The notes beneath the pieces were generated by a model. That model did no database searches. It was not told where the DNA came from and saw nothing but the letters and a program-made list of their open reading frames with translations. Below, one piece after another: positions 32,949 to 37,485 of a stretch of 37,485 bases of DNA (within the stretch, counting starts at the first letter, position 1; each line of letters begins with the position of its first letter). Both the position numbers and the translations under genes were made by a program. This DNA comes from CADEFX01 sp050260355. Lineage in GTDB: Bacteria > Pseudomonadota > Alphaproteobacteria > Rhizobiales > Hyphomicrobiaceae. The stretch covers positions 1 to 37,485 of the forward strand of contig JBLNBZ010000093.1 of NCBI GenBank assembly GCA_050260355.1. The letters are read 5' to 3'.

Positions 32949-33908
32949 CTAGCGGCTGTCGATCAGTCGCTGTGCGGCGGCGACAGGGAGCACCCGTCCC
33001 TCCAGCACCGCGTCGGCAAGCAAATCGAGCTGGGCCCCCGCGCCGCGGCGAATGCGCTCGGCAACGAGATCGGCGGCGGCACGCGCGATGAGATAGCGAG
33101 CGCGGCGCCGCCGGCGTGCATCGGCGCCTTCGGCAAGACGTGACGCTGCGCATGCATCGATCGCATCGCCGAGGGATGCGACGCCGTCCCCCGTCGTTGC
33201 TACCGTCTTCAGCACCGGCACGTTGCTCAGGCCGTGCGCTCGCATAGCGAGCGCGCTCTTGAGCTGGTGCAGCGTGCGGTCCGCGTCGTCCCGATCGGCC
33301 TTGTTGACGACGAGGATGTCCGCGACCTCGAGCAGCCCAGCCTTCATGGCCTGGATGTCGTCGCCGAGGCCCGGTGCGGTGACAAGTATGCGCACGTCCG
33401 TCACGTCGATGATGTCGATCTCGCTCTGCCCGGTGCCGACGGTCTCGATCAGGATCAGGTCCTTGCCGGCCGCATCCATGGCATCGATGATGCGCACAGC
33501 CGCAGGCGACAAGCCGCCCAGAGAGCCGCGGGCCGCCAGCGAGCGCACGAACACGCCGTCATCGTCGAGAGCGGCGGTCATCCGCACGCGGTCGCCCAGG
33601 ATGGCGCCGCCGGAGATCGGGCTCGAGGGATCCACCGCGATGACCCCGACCGTGCGTCCCTTACTGCGCACGTGCGAGATCAGCGCATTCACCAGCGTCG
33701 ACTTGCCGGCCCCGGGCGGCCCCGTCAATCCGGCGATCACGGCATGGCCAAGATACGGGCGCATGGCAGCGATGAGCGCCGGGACGGCGGGCGACATCCG
33801 CTCGAGCTCGGTCGCAGCGCGGGCAATGGCAGCGCGCTCGTTCGCCCGCATCCGTTGCACAAGCGCCTCCGCGTCGGTCCGTGTGTCGAGGGGAGTGGGG
33901 CCGGTCAT
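32949..33908 (-). CDS. meaB: Methylmalonyl-CoA mutase-associated GTPase MeaB
   Basis: A G3E-family GTPase (319 residues) that loads and protects the cobalamin cofactor of methylmalonyl-CoA mutase or related mutases. Motifs: P-loop GPPGAGKS at 63-70, VDPSSPISGGAILGDRVRM, the Walker B/G3-like LIETVGTGQSE, and VNKAD. The start at 33908 has TAGGAG six bases upstream. The mutase itself is not in the window; in Hyphomicrobiales the two are often unlinked. It is divergent from the small secreted protein gene. C-terminal dimerisation helix sequence (LVAERIRRGAG) is present, so the protein looks complete. Confidence 0.94.
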   Translation of the reverse strand: MTGPTPLDTRTDAEALVQRMRANERAAIARAATELERMSPAVPALIAAMRPYLGHAVIAGLTGPPGAGKSTLVNALISHVRSKGRTVGVIAVDPSSPISGGAILGDRVRMTAALDDDGVFVRSLAARGSLGGLSPAAVRIIDAMDAAGKDLILIETVGTGQSEIDIIDVTDVRILVTAPGLGDDIQAMKAGLLEVADILVVNKADRDDADRTLHQLKSALAMRAHGLSNVPVLKTVATTGDGVASLGDAIDACAASRLAEGADARRRRRARYLIARAAADLVAERIRRGAGAQLDLLADAVLEGRVLPVAAAQRLIDSR

Positions 33909-34071
33909 GTGCCGCTCCTAGGTGTCTTGGACGGACAACGCAACTTGGTCGAGCGAGGTGAACGCCGAAGCCTGGCTGTCTGCCTGCCCACTACCTACAT
34001 GCATGAGTCCTATTACGAAGCCTAACCGAGTTGCATATCGGCGGATGCAGACAAAGGCGAGGAAGCCGGGT

Positions 34072-34356
34072 ATGGATCACTTCCGCGTTTTGGCCGGTGC
34101 CTCATTGGTGGTGCTCGGCATCATGCTGGCCGCCACTGGCGTCAGCGCCCGTGATCGCAGCCCGTCCAGCCAGTACCACGAGCGCCAGACCGAGTCCGAC
34201 CGCCCGGTGCACGGCTATTCAGGCTGGGCCGGGTTTGGCGCGCGCAGCCTCTATTGCGACTACCAGAGGCTGCCCAATCGCGAGTGCAAGCGCACGTCCT
34301 CCGGCAAACAACGATGCCGCGTCACCAGCTGGACGCTCAAGCAGTACTGCTACTGA
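34072..34356 (+). CDS. Small secreted four-Cys protein
   Basis: A 94-residue exported protein of unknown function. The start ATG 34072 is chosen because GAGGAA lies seven bases upstream; ATGs at 34045 and 33922 are possible but unlike a signal peptide. The signal is MDHFRVLAGASLVVLGIMLA, ending near VSA-RD. The mature part is polar and has a C-terminal Cys-rich module: C61 in LYCDYQRLPN, then RECKRT, QRCRVTSW and QYCY, four Cys that can make two disulphides. It faces the M48 protease gene tail to tail with 31 bases between. Confidence 0.7.
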   Translation: MDHFRVLAGASLVVLGIMLAATGVSARDRSPSSQYHERQTESDRPVHGYSGWAGFGARSLYCDYQRLPNRECKRTSSGKQRCRVTSWTLKQYCY

Positions 34357-34387
34357 GGCATACTCCCGCTAAGCCCCCCGCCCCGCT

Positions 34388-35374
34388 TCAGAACCAAACG
34401 CCGGGCCAGCGGTAGCGCGGCGCCAGCTCGATCGGACCGACGCCGACCAGCGAGAACATCGGCTCGTCGACAACCTTGATGGGCGTGGCGAGCTGCGGGC
34501 GGCGCTGCAGCTCGAGCAGGCGCGCGATGCGATCCTCAATGTCGGGGTGGGAGCGCAGAACGGATGGTTGCGGAATCCGGCGCCCCGGCACCGGGAGCAT
34601 GAGGTCCTCCCAGAACCGTCCCTGATGGCGTTCGAGCGAGCGCAGAGCGGAAGCAAGACCCAACGGATCGCCGGTGAGGCCCGCTGCCTCCAGATCGGCG
34701 TCGTACTCCCGCGTGCGCGAAAGGCCGAGCTGGAGCAGGCTCGATATCGCAGGCGCCGAATACAGCAGCAGGATCGCAGTCCAAGAGAACGTCGGGCCGC
34801 CGAACAGCAATGACGGCACGTTGAGAATGGCGAGCAGCAGCGCCACGTACGACATGACCTGCGTGTAGCGCGTCATGATGTCGGCGAGGCCCATGACGAA
34901 GAGGTCGTTGTTGCGGATGTGGCTCATCTCGTGGGCCAGCACTCCGGCGACCTCGCGCAGGGAAAGCTTGCGCAGCAGCCCCTCCGTCAGAGCGATGGCG
35001 GCCTGATCGGGCCTTCCCGTGGCGAAGGCATTGAGCGTCATGCTCGGAACGACGTAGAGCCTGGGGTGTGCCGGCAGCTCCGCGCGATCCGCCAGCACCT
35101 CCGCGATATGCATGAGCTGGCTGCCATGGCGCGGATCAAGTGGCCTGGCGCGGTAGAGCCGCATGATCACCTCCGGCGGCACGCGCGGCCCGAATGCCGC
35201 GAGAGCGAGCGCCAGCAGCAAAGCCATCAGGGCGCCCGTCCACGACCAGATCAACGAGGCCGACACCAGCATGATCAGGCCGATGCCGACCACCAGCAGC
35301 ACGGAATGCACCATGTTGCGCCGCTTGTGCTCACGGCTGCGCTCAGGCTCCAGAAGTGGACTGCTGATGGACAT
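34388..35374 (-). CDS. M48 family metalloprotease, HtpX-like
   Basis: A 328-residue integral membrane zinc protease. Two N-terminal helices (about 22-42 and 45-62), then the zinc motif HEMSH at 148-152 and the third ligand E223 in REYDADLEA. Another hydrophobic pair lies between the zinc motif and E223 (about 170-215). The family context is HtpX-type membrane-protein quality control, although the extended C-terminus (RSHPDIEDRIARLLEL) resembles the separate M48 group of zinc proteases. The start at 35374 gives MSISSPLLEPERS; no strong ribosome site was seen. It lies 69 bases after the LOG-family gene on the same strand, possibly in one transcript. Confidence 0.9.
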   Translation of the reverse strand: MSISSPLLEPERSREHKRRNMVHSVLLVVGIGLIMLVSASLIWSWTGALMALLLALALAAFGPRVPPEVIMRLYRARPLDPRHGSQLMHIAEVLADRAELPAHPRLYVVPSMTLNAFATGRPDQAAIALTEGLLRKLSLREVAGVLAHEMSHIRNNDLFVMGLADIMTRYTQVMSYVALLLAILNVPSLLFGGPTFSWTAILLLYSAPAISSLLQLGLSRTREYDADLEAAGLTGDPLGLASALRSLERHQGRFWEDLMLPVPGRRIPQPSVLRSHPDIEDRIARLLELQRRPQLATPIKVVDEPMFSLVGVGPIELAPRYRWPGVWF

Positions 35375-35443
35375 GCTCGCAACTGAGCATATGGTATCGC
35401 GCGCGACGGCAGCAAGGCGAGCCTGCCGCGCGCGGCTCAGCGC

Positions 35444-36118
35444 TCAGAACTTCTCCGGCAGATCCTCGCCCTTTCGACCGTTGCCGGCGGCCGCAATCGC
35501 CTCGGCAACAGCGGGCACGATTCTCTCCGCCTCATCGACGACCGCGAAGCGGACCTCGAGGCCGGGCCGAATGAACGCTTCCTGGCGCATGTGCTCGAGC
35601 AGGCCGGTAAACGGCTTCCAGAAGCCCATGATGTTGGCGAGAATGATTGGCTTGTCGTGCTGGCCGAGCTGCGACCAGGTGAGCTGCTCTACGAGCTCCT
35701 CGAGTGTGCCGATGCCCCCGGGCAACGCCACGAACGCGTCCGATCTCTCGAACATGAGGCGCTTTCTCTGGTGCATGTCCTCGACGACGATAAGCTCGTT
35801 CACATCGCGCAGCATGCGCTCCTTGTCGGATAGAAATGCAGGAATGATCCCTGTGACACGGCCGCCATGGTCGAGTACCGCACGGGCCACCTCGCCCATG
35901 AGGCCAAGGCTGCCGCCGCCGTAAACCAGACCCACGTTGGCCTCGGCCATGGTCCGGCCCAATGTCTGCGCGGCTTTGGCGTAGGCGGGATTTTTGCCAC
36001 TGCCCGAGCCGCAATAAACGCAGATGTTGCGCAGTGGGTGCCCAGGATCAGGACCTGAAATTGTGCGGTGCAATTGAGTTTGACGTGCCCGCCGCTTCGG
36101 GGCGTGATGCTTTTGCAT
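35444..36118 (-). CDS. LOG family (TIGR00730) Rossmann-fold protein
   Basis: A 224-residue protein of the cytokinin riboside 5'-monophosphate phosphoribohydrolase (LOG) family. Core motifs are NICVYCGSGSG, VYGGGSLGLMG (65-75), and the catalytic PGGIGTLEE at 133-141. Bacterial members hydrolyse nucleotide 5'-monophosphates and were once misnamed lysine decarboxylases. The first 30 residues (MQKHHAPKRRARQ) are not family-like; a start at a TTG (residue 16) is possible, so the true N-terminus may be shorter. An AGGAAAG about 16 bases before the ATG is too far for a usual ribosome site. It is upstream of the M48 gene and divergent from the coiled-coil gene. Confidence 0.9.
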   Translation of the reverse strand: MQKHHAPKRRARQTQLHRTISGPDPGHPLRNICVYCGSGSGKNPAYAKAAQTLGRTMAEANVGLVYGGGSLGLMGEVARAVLDHGGRVTGIIPAFLSDKERMLRDVNELIVVEDMHQRKRLMFERSDAFVALPGGIGTLEELVEQLTWSQLGQHDKPIILANIMGFWKPFTGLLEHMRQEAFIRPGLEVRFAVVDEAERIVPAVAEAIAAAGNGRKGEDLPEKF

Positions 36119-36392
36119 GAGTTGAAGTCTAAGTCTTTCCTGTGTCGCAAACTATGGCGACGGTAGAGCCGAGGCCGGCCTGCCCTTTTGCCCCTCGCGA
36201 GGCCGGATTGATTAAATGGGGCGTCGGCGCCTCGCGGGCCAGTGGTGACGGGATTTTTTTGTGTGATCGGTTGCAGATACGCCGAACATTGGCGTCGGAC
36301 GTAGGATGATCTAGCCTCAGACGGGCGCACGGGGTGGGGACTCCGGCACAGCACGGCGCGTGGCGCCGGTGCCGAAAAGGGGGGATCAGCCG
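36119..36392. other. Divergent gap with palindrome and T-run
   Basis: About 274 bases separate the LOG gene from the coiled-coil gene. It contains the 10-bp palindrome CCTCGCGAGG (36193-36202) and a T7 run at about 36252-36258. As both genes point away from it, the T-run is not a terminator for either. No certain promoter was found. Confidence 0.4.
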
Positions 36393-37485
36393 ATGTGGTG
36401 TCTGAGGTTGTTGGCCTGCCTTTTGGCGCAGCCGCTTGCGGCTTGGGGCGTGGCACACGCCAGCGACGGCAACGCTTGGGGGACGAGCGCGTCGCCGCGC
36501 GAGGGCGCACGCGTGATCCTTGCTCAGGCCACGTCCAGCTCCCCACCCAAGGCTGGTCCGCGCGGGTCGGATTGGGTGTCCTGGGCGGGCCGTGAGTACC
36601 AGGAGATCATCCGTCGTCTGTCGCAGACTGCGCCCGTCAATCCGGTCGTGGAGGCGGCCAAGACCCAGGAGAGGGAGGCGGGGCGGCGCGCTGACAGCGG
36701 AGCCCCCGACGCTCGGCAAGCGAAGGACGCCACGGGCACCCTCTCCGATCCAGTGCCCAACCCGCTCGCGGCCGAAGGGGGCGTGATCGATACAGCCCTC
36801 AACTGGCTGCACAAGGCGGGGCGCGACTATCAGCAGATCATGCGCAAGCTGTCGCAGCCGGATCGCAGCATCGAGGAGGCTCGGCGGACCGAAGATACGA
36901 GGAAGGCCGAGGAGCTGCGGCTGGCCGCCGAGGCACAGAAGGTCGCCGAGGCGCGCAAGGCAGAGGAAGCTCTGCGGGCCGCGGCCAAGCAGGCGGAGGA
37001 GGTCAAGGCCAAGAAGGCCGAGGAGACGCGCAAGGCTGAGGAGGAAGCCAGGAAGGCCGAGCAGGCGCGGATGGCCGAGGAAGCCCGCCTGGCTGCGGCA
37101 CGACAGGCCGAAGAAGCCAGGAAGGCCGAGGAAGCGTGGAAGGCCGAGGAGGAAGCCAGGAAGGCCGAGCAGGCGCGGATGGCCGAAGAGGCAAAGGCCG
37201 AACAAGCCCGAAAAGCGGAGGCCAAGAAAGCTGAGGAGGCCCGCCTAGCTGCCGCACGGCAGGCCGAGGAGGCCAGGAAGGCCGAGGAGACGCGAAAGGC
37301 TGAGGAGGAGGCTCGGCTGGCCGCGGCACGAGAGGCCGAGGAAGCCAGAAAGGCCGAAGCGGCCAAGGCTCAGGAGGAGGCGCGACAAGCTGTCGAGGCG
37401 GCCGGGATCGCCGAAGCAGCGCAGCGCGCAGCGGAGACGATCCGGGCTGCCCAGCGCAAGATCCAGGAGGAGAACCGCAAGGCGG
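36393..37485 (+). CDS. Secreted Ala/Glu/Lys-rich coiled-coil protein, C-terminus beyond window
   Basis: An open frame from ATG 36393, preceded by AAGGGGGGA seven bases away, to the window end, 364 codons without a stop. It begins with a signal peptide (MWCLRLLACLLAQPLAAWG, cleavage near AHA-S). A motif is then duplicated 77 residues apart: W61-x3-AGREYQEIIRRLSQ and W138-x3-AGRDYQQIMRKLSQ. From residue 160 the chain is a long, charged, TolA-like helix of repeated A-R-K-A-E-E units, with near-exact DNA repeats. Its C-terminal domain is unseen, so a peptidoglycan- or outer-membrane-binding role is only a guess. I do not recognise the motif. The antisense frame is an artefact of the repetitive coil. 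Confidence 0.75.
   Translation, partial: MWCLRLLACLLAQPLAAWGVAHASDGNAWGTSASPREGARVILAQATSSSPPKAGPRGSDWVSWAGREYQEIIRRLSQTAPVNPVVEAAKTQEREAGRRADSGAPDARQAKDATGTLSDPVPNPLAAEGGVIDTALNWLHKAGRDYQQIMRKLSQPDRSIEEARRTEDTRKAEELRLAAEAQKVAEARKAEEALRAAAKQAEEVKAKKAEETRKAEEEARKAEQARMAEEARLAAARQAEEARKAEEAWKAEEEARKAEQARMAEEAKAEQARKAEAKKAEEARLAAARQAEEARKAEETRKAEEEARLAAAREAEEARKAEAAKAQEEARQAVEAAGIAEAAQRAAETIRAAQRKIQEENRKA
37038..37186 (+). repeat. Internal DNA repeats of the coiled-coil gene
   Basis: Positions 37038-37078 and 37146-37186 are identical over 41 bases, offset 108 bases (36 codons). A second unit, GCCCGCCTGGCTGCGGCACG, near 37083 recurs in diverged form at 37239 and 37311. All offsets keep the frame, so the coil can lengthen or shorten by recombination. 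Confidence 0.85.

Noticed and set aside
36249..36262. T-run as an intrinsic terminator
   Set aside because: It lies upstream of both divergent genes and is not directly preceded by a stable hairpin.
36129..37205. Minus-strand frame with Gly/Leu/Pro repeats, like a structural protein
   Set aside because: The repeats are the reverse reading of the Ala/Glu/Lys coil. The plus strand has a ribosome site and signal peptide.
36952..37380. Repeats as a possible CRISPR or minisatellite array
   Set aside because: Spacing is irregular, units are in frame and code for a charged helix; there are no unique spacers.

Overview
The window looks like chromosome from a GC-rich alphaproteobacterium, most likely order Hyphomicrobiales (Rhizobiales). 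The reasons are the mid-60s GC content, a DUF2865 protein and a DUF1127-like protein, a class II DAHP synthase, fused glutaminase-type NAD synthetase, and a cysS - small membrane protein - cimA neighbourhood. I could not run database searches, so genus is open. No phage, IS element, CRISPR array or rRNA was seen.

Left part (1-10.2 kb). A minus-strand operon reads Tat-exported sugar-type binding protein, VOC/extradiol-like protein, then thiamine-diphosphate dehydrogenase E1 alpha and E1 beta (4395 down to 199). No ABC permease or ATPase and no E2/E3 are in view. A repeat element lies at the extreme left. Then come tRNA-Asn, a stand-alone PilZ protein, a 2TM protein preceded by a tandem 31-bp duplication, a DUF1127-like protein, a cupin, a LuxR-type regulator, an EctD-like phytanoyl-CoA dioxygenase family protein and a DegP/HtrA-type protease.

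Middle (10.2-24.5 kb). A MATE exporter is divergent from a tight three-gene cluster: thiolase-like protein, Zn-ribbon/OB protein (DUF35), hot-dog dehydratase. This set resembles hydratase/retro-aldolase modules of acyl-CoA side-chain breakdown. Next come a YbdK-type carboxylate-amine ligase, class II DAHP synthase, NAD synthetase, an oligopeptide-type binding protein without permeases, and divergent from it an orphan TAXI binding protein paired with a secreted Sel1-repeat protein, then gltX.

Right part (24.5-37.5 kb). GNAT acetyltransferase, DUF2865 protein, 2-keto-4-pentenoate hydratase-like protein, cysS (with an AT-richer patch inside the gene), a second inverted copy of the repeat element, a 44-residue membrane protein, cimA, an MtnX-like phosphatase overlapping or abutting an alpha/beta hydrolase, meaB, a small secreted Cys protein, an M48 protease, a LOG-family hydrolase, and a secreted Ala/Glu/Lys-rich coiled-coil protein that runs off the window end.

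The region is mainly housekeeping and metabolic. The best candidates for something less described are the thiolase/DUF35/hot-dog triad, the TAXI-Sel1 pair, the truncated coiled-coil protein with a duplicated W-x3-AGR motif, and the compositional patch inside cysS.
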